DNA of 33,276 nt from JAGLHV01 sp023143305 [NCBI: Clostridia bacterium] (lineage in GTDB: Bacteria > CBDUZB01 > JAGLHV01). Below are positions 25,855-33,276 of this stretch, in pieces. Each line of letters begins with the position of its first letter. Within the stretch, counting starts at the first letter, position 1. The stretch lies in assembly GCA_030637025.1 (NCBI GenBank), contig DAOVVV010000027.1, positions 1 to 33,276 on the forward strand. Reading direction: 5' to 3'. The notes beneath the pieces are model-generated. The model did no database searches. It saw only the letters and a program-made list of their open reading frames with translations, and was not told the origin of the DNA. The position numbers were made by a program, and so were the translations under genes.

Positions 25855-27672
25855 CTATATCCTCTTAAACTTCCTATCTAATTCTTCTTCGGTGATTTCT
25901 ATTATTATAGGTCGGCCATGTGGACAGGTAAACGGGTTTTTTGTTCTTTTTAAATCTTCCACTAATTTTTCTATTTCCCTGCTTCCTAATGAATCTTTTG
26001 CTCTTATTGCCGTATGGCAGGCGGTTCTTATAATACGGTCGGTTATTTCATCGCTAAGTTCGATTTCTTTTTTAACGGTTCCTAATTCTAATAAGCGATC
26101 TAAAACATCCTGAATAATCTGTTTATTATTTTTATCTCCCAAAAGTGCCGGTATTCCTTTTACTTTAAAATCATTAGCCCCGAATTCTTCGATTTGAAAC
26201 CCTATTTTATTGAGATAAGTAACGTTTTTTTTTACTACTACACTTTGGCTGGGAGAAAGTTCAATAGTAAAAGGAATAAGTAATCCCTGAATAGAAACGG
26301 CCTCTTTGCTAATTTCTTCTTTAAACTGTTCGTAAACTATGCGCTCAGAAGCAGCATGCTGATCAATTACCAGTAAATTTCTTCCTTTTTGTGCCAGAAT
26401 ATATTTATTGCTCATCTGCGCCAGGGGTTGTATCTGAATATCAATAAGTAATCCTTCTTTTTCTTCTTTTGAATTTGAATAAACAAATTTCTTAGGTTGG
26501 GATAAATCCTGTTTTGATAAATTTTGTTTGTTAATATTCGCAAAAAAATTCTTCCGGTCAACTGAAGAACGAAATGTTTTATTCGGTTTAGTCATATAAT
26601 CAGCAATACATTCTTTTATTCCCCTGTCCCGTTGATTAAACTGGTTGGGTAACGGCTGATATTTAACATTGGCGGAGAATTCCCCCCGTTGCAATGATTT
26701 TTTTATTTCTTCGGCTAATAAAGAATGTATCGCCTGCTCATTAATAAAACGGATTTCCGATTTGGCAGGATGAACATTTACATCAATCAGGGATGGTTCT
26801 ATTCGGATAAACAGAAATATCGCCGGATACCTTTTAGGAGGAATTATATTTAAATAAGCACTATAGATAGCATGGCTGAGTAATCTTGACCCGATAAAGC
26901 GATTATTTACAAAAATTAATTGTCGGTTTCGATTAGAAAAAGTACTGGAAGGAGGAGAAATAAAACCTCTGACGGATAAAAAATTATTAGAAAAACTTAA
27001 ACTTTTTAGTCTGCTAAAAAACTGATTTCCGTATAATGCCACCAATCGATCAGCAGGGTTTTTAATTCGAGGAACATTGATTAATTCCTTTCCTTCACTG
27101 ATTAGTTTAAAAGCAACCTCATAAAAAGATAAAGCCATACTTTCTACTATTTTACTGATATGGTCTATTTCGGTAGTATTAGACTTTAAAAACTTTCTTC
27201 TTGCCGGAGTATTAAAAAACAATTCTTCTACATCAATTTGCGTCCCTTCCGGACAACCCGCTTCTTTTATTGCTTCTTCCTTTCCTCCGACGGAAATAAT
27301 TTGATTTCCGGCTAAAGAACCCTTTGTTTTAGTAAATAATTTAATTTTAGAAACAGCGGCAATACTGGGCACAGCTTCACCTCTAAACCCCAGAGAAGTT
27401 ATTTTTTCCAAATCTTCGGCCCGGGTAATTTTACTGGTTGCATAACGATGAAAAACCAGGGGTAAATCCTGCCTGCTTATTCCTTCTCCGTTATCAGTAA
27501 CCCTGATTAAACCTTTACCTCCACCCTTTATTTCTACCAGTATTTGAGTGGCTCCGGCATCCAGGGAATTTTCCATTAATTCTTTAACTACCGAAGCCGG
27601 ACGCGATACTATTTCTCCGGCAGCAATTTTGTTTACAACCTCAGTAGATAAACTTTTTATTTTATTAGGCAT
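25855..27672 (-). CDS. mutL: DNA mismatch repair endonuclease MutL
   Basis: MutL couples MutS mismatch recognition to strand incision. The 605-residue protein has the GHKL ATPase N-terminus (IAAGEIVSRPASVVKELMEN, VTDNGEGI, GFRGEAVPSIAAVS, FFNTPARRKFLK). After a variable linker (about residues 335-405) comes the C-terminal dimer/nuclease domain. The metal-binding endonuclease motifs are present: DQHAASERIVYE, ACHTAIRA, CPHGRPIII and a final FKRI. This marks the incising type found in bacteria lacking MutH. The frame opens at GTG 27681, but ATG 27672 begins MPNKIKSLS at the normal place; it overlaps the end of mutS by 8 bp. Confidence 0.96.
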   Translation of the reverse strand: MPNKIKSLSTEVVNKIAAGEIVSRPASVVKELMENSLDAGATQILVEIKGGGKGLIRVTDNGEGISRQDLPLVFHRYATSKITRAEDLEKITSLGFRGEAVPSIAAVSKIKLFTKTKGSLAGNQIISVGGKEEAIKEAGCPEGTQIDVEELFFNTPARRKFLKSNTTEIDHISKIVESMALSFYEVAFKLISEGKELINVPRIKNPADRLVALYGNQFFSRLKSLSFSNNFLSVRGFISPPSSTFSNRNRQLIFVNNRFIGSRLLSHAIYSAYLNIIPPKRYPAIFLFIRIEPSLIDVNVHPAKSEIRFINEQAIHSLLAEEIKKSLQRGEFSANVKYQPLPNQFNQRDRGIKECIADYMTKPNKTFRSSVDRKNFFANINKQNLSKQDLSQPKKFVYSNSKEEKEGLLIDIQIQPLAQMSNKYILAQKGRNLLVIDQHAASERIVYEQFKEEISKEAVSIQGLLIPFTIELSPSQSVVVKKNVTYLNKIGFQIEEFGANDFKVKGIPALLGDKNNKQIIQDVLDRLLELGTVKKEIELSDEITDRIIRTACHTAIRAKDSLGSREIEKLVEDLKRTKNPFTCPHGRPIIIEITEEELDRKFKRI

Positions 27673-30346
27673 TATTTTCACTTTCTTTTTTAAACTTTAA
27701 TGTTCTTTTCTTTAATTCCTGTAATTTATTTAAAGCTTCCAGGGGAGTCAAGCCATCTATAGGTAATTGCTTAATTTCTTCCATCAGGAGATTTTGTTGT
27801 TGGGTAAAGAGATTTAATTGTTTATTATTTGAATCTTCCGTGTCGGTATTTAGTCGTAAAACATTTCCTTCTTTGTAAACATTCTTTTCCAATTCTACTA
27901 AAATGTCTTTTGCTCTGTTGGTTACCGAAGCAGGTAATCCGGCTAATTTTGCTACATGAATACCATAACTTTTATCGGCACTCCCTTCTATTATTTTACG
28001 CAGGAAAATTATTTCATCGTTCCATTCCCTCACAGCAATATTGTAATTTTTTACTCCTTTTAATATTCGGGCTAATTCAGTTAATTCAAAATAATGCGTA
28101 GCAAAAAGGGTTCTTGGACCTTGATTAGTATCTTTATCCTTTTTACTGTGCAGGTATTCCACACTGGCCCAGGCAATACTCACTCCGTCAAAAGTGGAAG
28201 TCCCTCTCCCTACTTCATCTAAAATTAATAAACTACGGGAAGTAGCATTATTAAGAATATTTGCTGTTTCGTTCATTTCCACCATAAATGTCGATTCTCC
28301 CTCAGCAAGATTATCTGCAGCTCCGATACGGGTGAAAATTCTATCCACTATCCCTATTTCTCCTTCTCTGGCCGGAATAAAACTACCGATTTGAGCCATA
28401 AGGGTAATCAAAGCTACCTGCCTGAGATAAGTTGATTTTCCGGCCATATTAGGTCCGGTTATAATCAAAATCTGGTTCTCGTTGCCGTCTATCTGTATAT
28501 CGTTGGGAATAAAACCCATCCCTACCAGACTTTTTTCTACTACCGGATGTCTTCCGTCCCGTATAACAAACCGGTAATCATTAGTTACTTCCGGCCGGCT
28601 ATAATTATTGATTACCGCAGCTTCGGATAAACTTAAAATAGCGTCCAGAGTCGCAACAGTTAAGGATACTTCCTGAATAGCTGTAGTTTTTCTGATTACT
28701 TTTTCCTTGATTTTTTGAAATACCTCGTATTCTAAGTTAAAAATCTTTTCTTCCGCTCCTAAAATAAAAGATTCCTGTTCTTTCAATTCCGGGGTAATGA
28801 ATCTCTCAGCGTTAGTTAAGGTTTGTTTACGAATGTAGTTTTCAGGTACATTAGCCAGATTTGCCCTGGTTATTTCAATATAATATCCAAAAACACCGGT
28901 ATAGCCTATCTTTAAGGAATTAATTCCGGTACGTTTTTTTTCTTTTTTTTCTAAATTGAGTATCCATCCTTTACTTTCCGAACGAGCCAGGTTAATTTGG
29001 TCTAATTCAGAGTGATATTCCTTTTTAATTAATCCCCCTTCCCTCAGAGATACAGGGGGTTCATCCACTATTGATTTTTCAATCAGTCCATAAACTTCTT
29101 TTAAGTCGGATAATTGTTTTGTCAAATTACGCAGGAAATTACAATGAACTTTATCCATCTTTTCTTTAATCAAAGGAATAACTTTTAACGAATTTTTCAA
29201 GGCTACCAAATCCCGGGCATTGGCTGTTCCACAATTTAGCCGGCTGATTAATCTTTCCAAGTCACTTATTTTTTTTAATTCATCCTGTAGGTTCTTACGC
29301 AAAACAGTATCGAGAAAAAATTCAGCATTTGCTTTTTGTCTTGCCTGGATTTTTTCTATATCCAGCAATGGTTCAAGTATCCATCGCCTGAGAGTTCTTG
29401 TTCCCATTGGGGTTAAGGTATAATCCAGTACTTCAAGCAAGCTGTTTTTTCTGGTTTTAGTGGATAAACCGGTCACCAGTTCCAGATTGTCCTGAGTAGA
29501 TTTATCCAGAACCATAAAATTTTCCGTAGAATACCACTGCAGGTGATTTATATGAGCAAGAAAAGTTTTTTGTGTATCTCCCAGATAAGCAACAATTGCT
29601 CCCGAAGAAAAAATAGCCTCTTCTTTATCTTCTAAGTTAAATCCTTTAAGTGAGGCGACTTTAAACTGATTTGTTAACTTTTGATAAATAGATGCTTTTT
29701 CATATCGCCAGTCCTCAATAAAATTAATGGAAATATTCCACCTTCCTAAAAAATCCAGAAAATCTTTTTTTTCTTTCATAAAACAGGGTAAAATACATTC
29801 GGCCGGTTGAAAACGGGAAATCTCATTGCTTAATTTATCCAGAATATGTTTGCCGCCTATTTGTGTAGTTAAAAATTCCCCGGTAGAAATGTCGGTAAAG
29901 GATAAACCAATTTTACTGTTGGCATTTAAGTCGGAAATTTTGACCCCTTCGAATATTTTGGGATCAATATAAATAGCGGATAAAAAATTATTGTTTTCCT
30001 TAGAAAGAAGATGATCTTCTACAATCGTCCCGGGAGTAATTAAACGAACAACCTCTCTTTTTACAATTCCTTTACCGGCTCCGGGAGATTCCATTTGTTC
30101 ACAAACAGCTACTTTTTGTCCCTGCTTAATCAGCCGGGCAATATAATTGGTAGCAGAATGATGAGGAACACCGCACATAGGAATTTTGTGACGGGAAGTT
30201 AAAGTAATTTCTAAAAGGCGGGAAGCAACCTGAGCATCTTCTCCGAACATTTCATAAAAATCGCCTAAACGAAAAAAAAGGATAGCCCCGGGATAATTTT
30301 TTTTTATTCGTTGATATTGCTGCATCAAAGGAGTAATTTTATTCAT
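27665..30346 (-). CDS. mutS: DNA mismatch repair protein MutS
   Basis: MutS recognises mismatches and small loops. The 893-residue protein has the mismatch-binding N-terminus with the FYE motif (FFRLGDFYEMFGEDA), connector, lever/clamp helices, and the C-terminal ABC-type ATPase with P-loop GPNMAGKST (about residue 630), the signature and Walker B region DEVGRGTSTFDG, and FATHYFELTEL. A short C-terminal tail follows from about residue 805 to 893. The ATG at 30346 is preceded by GGAGG at about 14 nt, a long spacing, but an in-frame stop just upstream leaves no earlier start. It lies 9 bp after the LapA-like gene and overlaps mutL, so the three form one operon. Confidence 0.97.
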   Translation of the reverse strand: MNKITPLMQQYQRIKKNYPGAILFFRLGDFYEMFGEDAQVASRLLEITLTSRHKIPMCGVPHHSATNYIARLIKQGQKVAVCEQMESPGAGKGIVKREVVRLITPGTIVEDHLLSKENNNFLSAIYIDPKIFEGVKISDLNANSKIGLSFTDISTGEFLTTQIGGKHILDKLSNEISRFQPAECILPCFMKEKKDFLDFLGRWNISINFIEDWRYEKASIYQKLTNQFKVASLKGFNLEDKEEAIFSSGAIVAYLGDTQKTFLAHINHLQWYSTENFMVLDKSTQDNLELVTGLSTKTRKNSLLEVLDYTLTPMGTRTLRRWILEPLLDIEKIQARQKANAEFFLDTVLRKNLQDELKKISDLERLISRLNCGTANARDLVALKNSLKVIPLIKEKMDKVHCNFLRNLTKQLSDLKEVYGLIEKSIVDEPPVSLREGGLIKKEYHSELDQINLARSESKGWILNLEKKEKKRTGINSLKIGYTGVFGYYIEITRANLANVPENYIRKQTLTNAERFITPELKEQESFILGAEEKIFNLEYEVFQKIKEKVIRKTTAIQEVSLTVATLDAILSLSEAAVINNYSRPEVTNDYRFVIRDGRHPVVEKSLVGMGFIPNDIQIDGNENQILIITGPNMAGKSTYLRQVALITLMAQIGSFIPAREGEIGIVDRIFTRIGAADNLAEGESTFMVEMNETANILNNATSRSLLILDEVGRGTSTFDGVSIAWASVEYLHSKKDKDTNQGPRTLFATHYFELTELARILKGVKNYNIAVREWNDEIIFLRKIIEGSADKSYGIHVAKLAGLPASVTNRAKDILVELEKNVYKEGNVLRLNTDTEDSNNKQLNLFTQQQNLLMEEIKQLPIDGLTPLEALNKLQELKKRTLKFKKESENNA

Positions 30347-30355
30347 TACTTATCA

Positions 30356-30646
30356 TCACTCCTCCGGTTCTTCATCATCTTTTTTTAATTCAGCAAATCG
30401 AACAGATAAAGCCTCAATTTTCCTGTCTTTTTCTTTGAGTATGCTGATTAATTTCCATTGCTTTAAAAGTCCCAGGATAGTAGCAAAGAGACCTCCAAAT
30501 AAAACCGAAATCAAAATGACCACCATTAAAGAAAGAGGAGGGCTTACCCATCCAAATAATTTAATTTCAACCGGTGAAATATTTTGCATAGTAAAAACAA
30601 CCAAAATTAAAGAAAATAATAAAATAACAATTAATTTTAACTGCAT
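30356..30646 (-). CDS. LapA-like (DUF1049) small membrane protein
   Basis: This 96-residue protein has two membrane helices (residues 3-21 and 38-63) joined by the family signature TMQNISPVEIKLFGW. A cytoplasmic coiled-coil tail (LKEKDRKIEALSVRFAELKK) ends in DDEEPEE. The LapA domain family includes the E. coli lipopolysaccharide-assembly factor, but small members in other phyla have no proven role. GGAGG sits 5 nt before the ATG, and a promoter lies at 30685-30714. It leads the mutS-mutL operon, so its promoter probably drives mismatch repair expression. Confidence 0.8.
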   Translation of the reverse strand: MQLKLIVILLFSLILVVFTMQNISPVEIKLFGWVSPPLSLMVVILISVLFGGLFATILGLLKQWKLISILKEKDRKIEALSVRFAELKKDDEEPEE

Positions 30647-30684
30647 CCCTGCCTCCTTTTTTTCCCTTATATTTTCAATAAAGT

Positions 30685-30714
30685 ATTATAATCATATTTC
30701 AACACTTTTTTCAA
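30685..30714 (-). promoter_or_regulatory. Promoter of the lapA-like-mutS-mutL operon
   Basis: On the minus strand TTGAAA (30714-30709), an 18-bp spacer and TATAAT (30690-30685) form a sigma-70-type promoter. Transcription would begin near 30678, about 30 nt before the lapA-like start. Confidence 0.7.
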
Positions 30715-30796
30715 GATATTTTTCTTGCTCTGCCAATCTGTAAGGTGAATAAAACGGGTCATTTTTATATACAGGCTGTATCATGGCCCCCTTTTT

Positions 30797-30847
30797 TGGT
30801 AGCCGCAGGCTTTTAGCCTGCATAAAATTTAAAGGTTGCGGCTACCA
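30797..30847. repeat. 51-bp three-part palindrome
   Basis: Outer arms tggtagccgca (30797-30807) and tgcggctacca (30837-30847) are exact complements. An inner hairpin gcaggc...gcctgc lies at 30805-30821 and shares bases with the left arm. AT-rich sequence (ataaaatttaaagg) fills the rest. It lies in the 299-bp spacer between miaB and the lapA-like gene, has no reading frame, and looks like a dispersed palindromic repeat; a decayed relative may be at 11098-11117. Confidence 0.75.
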
Positions 30848-30873
30848 CATAAAAATCTGAATTATGCCACAGG

Positions 30874-30970
30874 AGGATATTTTTTCTTTTAACTTTATGA
30901 CTCTGTCTTTCTGCCTATATTTTTCTTTTATCTGGTATCTGTGGACTATGGACTGTCGACTATGGACTGT
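30874..30970 (-). repeat. Word-repeat mosaic overlapping the miaB 3' end
   Basis: On the miaB strand a 7-bp array (30970-30939: AGTCCAT, AGTCGAC, AGTCCAT, AGTCCAC units) is followed by AGATACCAGATAAAAGAAAAA and AAGTTAAAAGAAAA words. The last seven codons of miaB (QSIVDSP) and its TAG stop lie wholly within the array. Confidence 0.75.
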
Positions 30971-32373
30971 TTTTTATTTTTTATCTTCCCCATCAACGAA
31001 AAAATATGTGCATCATTAATTTCTACATCAACAAAATCTCCGATTAGTTCTTTCTCCGCTTCAAAAATTACTACTTTATTATTACGCGTTCTTCCTACCA
31101 TTTTATTCGGATTATGTTTATCTTTTCTTTCTATCAATACCTCTTCGGTTTTTCCTATCATTTTTTGATTTTGTTCTTTACATTGTTGTCGGCACAATTC
31201 CATTAATCTTGCTAAACGGCTTTCTTTTTCTTCACGACAAACATTATCTTCTTCGTTATCTGCCTGGGTTCCCGGCCGGGGAGAATATTTAAAAGTATAG
31301 GCAGCATCAAAGGATATTTCTTTTACTAAGCTGAGGATTTCATTAAAGTCTTCTTCTGTTTCCTGAGGATAACCAACCATAATATCAGTACTAATACTTA
31401 CTTGTGGAATTTCCTTGCGTATTTTCTGGGCTAATTTTATATATTCTTCCCTGGTATAACCCCGTTTCATTTTTTGTAATATTTTATTAGAACCATGCTG
31501 TACCGGCAAGTGAATATGCTCACATAATTTAGACAAATTTTTTACCGCGAAAATAATCTCTTTGTTCATATCTTTAGGATGAGAAGTCGTAAATCTAATT
31601 CTCTCGATTCCGTTAATTTCATTTATTCTTTCCAATAATCTGACAAAGTTATAATCTACACCTCCTAATATGGAGCGAGCATCGTAATAAGAATTTACAT
31701 TTTGACCCAACAAAGTGACTTCCTTACATCCCTGGCCGGCTAAATCCTTAATCTCTCCTATAATTCGTTCTAACGGTTTACTTTTTTCTTCCCCCCTCAC
31801 ATAAGGAACAATGCAGTAAGAACAAAAGTTGGAACATCCCCGCATTATAGTCACAAACGATTTTAAAATTTTTTCTTCTTTATTTAATTTAGGAACAATC
31901 GTCGTATTTGAAGAAAAAACGGGTTTGGTAAGTACTGTTTTTTGTTTGGATGAAATAAAATTGGTAACGATAGAAGAGAGATTAGATAAGTTTTGTGTGC
32001 CCAGGATAATATCCACACAGGGAAATTTTGACATCAAAGTTTTTTCCAATCTTTGCGCCATACAGCCAACAACAATTATTATTACCTCGGGATTTTTCTT
32101 CTTAATTTGATTTAATAAACCAAGATAACTAAAAGCTTTATCTTCCGCTGATTTACGCACACTACAGGTGTTTAAGATAAGCAACCATGCTTCTTCTATA
32201 GTTTTAGTCGCTGTATACCCTTTCTGCTCTAATATACGCCCTATCATCGTAGAATCATATTCATTCATCTGACAGCCAAGGGTTTTAATAAAAAACTTTT
32301 TATTATCGATTACCCCGGCTACCGGCAGAATACTGGGACTATTTTGTTTATAATGATTTGTATTTTCTAACAT
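30946..32373 (-). CDS. miaB: tRNA-2-methylthio-N6-dimethylallyladenosine synthase MiaB
   Basis: MiaB methylthiolates i6A37 in tRNA, acting after MiaA. The 475-residue protein has the N-terminal methylthiotransferase domain binding one [4Fe-4S] cluster (C34 in TLGCQMN, C70 in NTCSVR, C104 in VGCMAQ), and the radical SAM core with C180, C184 and C187 (GCSNFCSYCIVPYVRG). It also has SISTDIMVGYPQETEEDF and a C-terminal TRAM domain (from about 405). About 25 residues precede the conserved start FFIKTLGC, a moderate extension. The last seven residues and stop come from a 7-bp tandem repeat. AGAGG lies 12 nt before the ATG, and a promoter is at 32420-32448. Confidence 0.95.
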   Translation of the reverse strand: MLENTNHYKQNSPSILPVAGVIDNKKFFIKTLGCQMNEYDSTMIGRILEQKGYTATKTIEEAWLLILNTCSVRKSAEDKAFSYLGLLNQIKKKNPEVIIIVVGCMAQRLEKTLMSKFPCVDIILGTQNLSNLSSIVTNFISSKQKTVLTKPVFSSNTTIVPKLNKEEKILKSFVTIMRGCSNFCSYCIVPYVRGEEKSKPLERIIGEIKDLAGQGCKEVTLLGQNVNSYYDARSILGGVDYNFVRLLERINEINGIERIRFTTSHPKDMNKEIIFAVKNLSKLCEHIHLPVQHGSNKILQKMKRGYTREEYIKLAQKIRKEIPQVSISTDIMVGYPQETEEDFNEILSLVKEISFDAAYTFKYSPRPGTQADNEEDNVCREEKESRLARLMELCRQQCKEQNQKMIGKTEEVLIERKDKHNPNKMVGRTRNNKVVIFEAEKELIGDFVDVEINDAHIFSLMGKIKNKKQSIVDSP

Positions 32374-32419
32374 AATATCTTGCGACCTCTAAAGAAATAA
32401 ACCTCTCTTTTAAACCTCT

Positions 32420-32448
32420 ATTTTATCATATAAACATATCTAAGTAAA
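32420..32448 (-). promoter_or_regulatory. Promoter of miaB
   Basis: On the minus strand TTTACT (32448-32443), 17 bp, then TAAAAT (32425-32420) preceded by TG one base upstream, an extended -10 element. The leader is about 40 nt and contains two AGAGGTTTA copies. Confidence 0.55.
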
Positions 32449-32479
32449 TATCTTTATTAAATTTTTAGGATTTTGTAAA

Positions 32480-32640
32480 AAGGAAGTACTTGCCTCTCGA
32501 CGTGTTCGACAATCCTTAAGGTGGATCATTTCGCACACATTCTGCCTGCCTGCCCGCTCCGCCTGAGGCGGATAAGGCGGATCATTCCGTACTTGATACG
32601 GAATCTATAATGTATTTAAAATATCAATTCGGTAAGTTTA
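32480..32640. repeat. GC-rich words and truncated MITE-like copy 3
   Basis: The spacer upstream of miaB holds ctccgcctgaggcggat followed by aaggcggat (about 32555-32582). Then comes attccgtacttgatacggaat (8-bp perfect stem) running into GGAATCTATAATGTATTTAAAATATCAAT, here described as the left half and centre of the element seen at 14181-14265 and 20498-20596. The right terminus (ATAGATTCC...GGAATGACA) is missing. The rest of 32374-32728 is AT-rich with no gene. Confidence 0.65.
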
Positions 32641-32728
32641 AAAACCCTACTATTTTCTTTTGGTTATGTCCAAGATTTTTAAGGTTTCTTTTAAAAGAAG
32701 GTCTATAATGTAAAGATCAAGGCTTTAA

Positions 32729-33013
32729 TTATACTTTTCTTTTTTTTAAATGAGCAATGAATTTTTTTACAATAATCCCCAATAGAGATATCAACATTAT
32801 GATTAAACCAAACGATTCAATTTTTATTGCTATGGTTTTATGGAAATTAAATTTTTGAATCATTAACGGTGTGGGATCTTGATAGGGTATTCCAGCAAAC
32901 ATTACCTCATACACAAATCCTATTATAATTAGTAATATCCCCCCAATAATTCCCCAAATTAGTATTTTTTTTTTGAATATTGTATTCATTATGTTTTCGT
33001 ATAACATTGGCAT
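32729..33013 (-). CDS. Small two-helix membrane protein of unknown function
   Basis: This 94-residue protein has two hydrophobic segments (about residues 17-40 and 67-86) separated by a polar loop (GIPYQDPTPLMIQKFNFHKT) and ends in a basic tail HLKKRKV, probably cytoplasmic. AAGGAG precedes the first ATG by only 3 nt; the ATG two codons later (33007) has a better 9-nt spacing and may be the true start. I recognise no family with a known function. It stands alone between the miaB promoter region and a divergent gene at the right edge. Confidence 0.7.
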   Translation of the reverse strand: MPMLYENIMNTIFKKKILIWGIIGGILLIIIGFVYEVMFAGIPYQDPTPLMIQKFNFHKTIAIKIESFGLIIMLISLLGIIVKKFIAHLKKRKV

Positions 33014-33142
33014 TCGCTCCTTTTCCTCCCCCCGACAACTTTCCTGTCTTTACCCCCTGTTTCGTTTAAATGTTTACTCGCCAAATATACTAACACACTT
33101 CTCGTTTCTTTTATCCATACTTTAAAACTTTAAGCAACGTTG

Positions 33143-33148
33143 TATAAT
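33143..33148 (+). promoter_or_regulatory. Possible -10 box for the right-edge gene
   Basis: TATAAT at 33143-33148, directly preceded by TG and by the 8-bp palindrome caacgttg (33135-33142). No good -35 box lies 16-18 bp upstream. Confidence 0.35.
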
Positions 33149-33187
33149 TAATTTGATCGAAAAAGTTAATAATCTTGAAAAAGTAGA

Positions 33188-33267
33188 GCCACCTATGATA
33201 CTGTGATAGAGTAATATTTGTGAGAACAAAACTCTAAACAGGAGGTGGCCCCATGTCCACTCTATCA
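33188..33267 (+). promoter_or_regulatory. Leader with potential SD-sequestering structure
   Basis: gccacct at 33188-33194 is the exact complement of aggtggc at 33243-33249, which overlaps the SD of the next gene. tgatagagt at 33204-33212 is the exact complement of actctatca at 33259-33267 inside the first codons. An alternative local hairpin pairs agagt (33208-33212) with actct (33231-33235). The leader could therefore switch between SD-open and SD-closed forms. Confidence 0.45.
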
Positions 33268-33276
33268 AAAATTGAA
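33253..33276 (+). CDS. N-terminus of an unidentified gene running off the right edge
   Basis: Eight codons (MSTLSKIE) are visible before the window ends. AGGAGGTGG lies about 4 nt before the ATG, one of the strongest SDs in the window. Too little is present to name it. The SD-occluding leader is a design often found in insertion-sequence transposase genes, so a transposase is one possibility, but this is inference only. Confidence 0.55.

Noticed and set aside
25793-26113. 106-codon frame on + opposite the end of mutL
   Set aside because: It lies antisense to conserved MutL C-terminal motifs and begins in the repeat spacer; it is a shadow frame.

Overview
The window is AT-rich chromosomal DNA from a bacterium with many TTG/GTG starts and clear Shine-Dalgarno (SD) sequences. 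Housekeeping genes dominate (ssrA, smpB, miaA, hflX, der, plsY, gpsA, mutS, mutL, miaB), alongside a complete V/A-type ATPase operon, a GH57 glycosidase and a small secreted beta-barrel-like protein. A LapA-like protein and the barrel-like protein hint at a double-membrane cell. The V-type ATPase and GH57 enzyme suggest an anaerobic, uncultivated lineage (Atribacterota- or Omnitrophota-like are possibilities), but the sequence alone does not fix the phylum.

Layout. 1-1375: the end of an unidentified gene on +, then ssrA and smpB on -. 1772-10712, all on +: mgtE, a REC-GAF-HD-GYP regulator, miaA-hflX, der, and plsY-gpsA plus a small Cys-rich protein. 10713-11327: a convergent gap with a nested palindrome. 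11328-33013, all on -, listed from left to right: GH57, barrel-like protein, UspA-like protein, V-ATPase operon (read in the order 418-aa membrane protein, H, C, I, K, F, E, A, B, D), mutL, mutS, lapA-like, miaB and a two-helix membrane protein. 33253-end: the first 8 codons of a + gene with a strong SD whose leader could fold over that SD.

The genes cover ribosome rescue (tmRNA/SmpB), tRNA A37 modification (MiaA then MiaB), ribosome-associated GTPases (HflX, Der), phospholipid synthesis (GpsA makes glycerol-3-phosphate, PlsY acylates it), mismatch repair (MutS/MutL with MutL nuclease motifs) and ion-coupled energetics (V-ATPase, MgtE).

The most unusual material is between genes. Many gene 3' flanks carry mosaics of short-period word repeats (7-, 8- and 9-bp units), nearly always in the same orientation relative to the upstream gene. 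In four genes (hflX, ATPase D, ATPase E, miaB) the repeat-related sequence reaches into the coding region and supplies the stop codon. A second family consists of palindromic, MITE-like elements of about 85-100 bp, one of them inside the ATPase operon. A GC-rich palindromic word and a separate 51-bp palindrome also occur.
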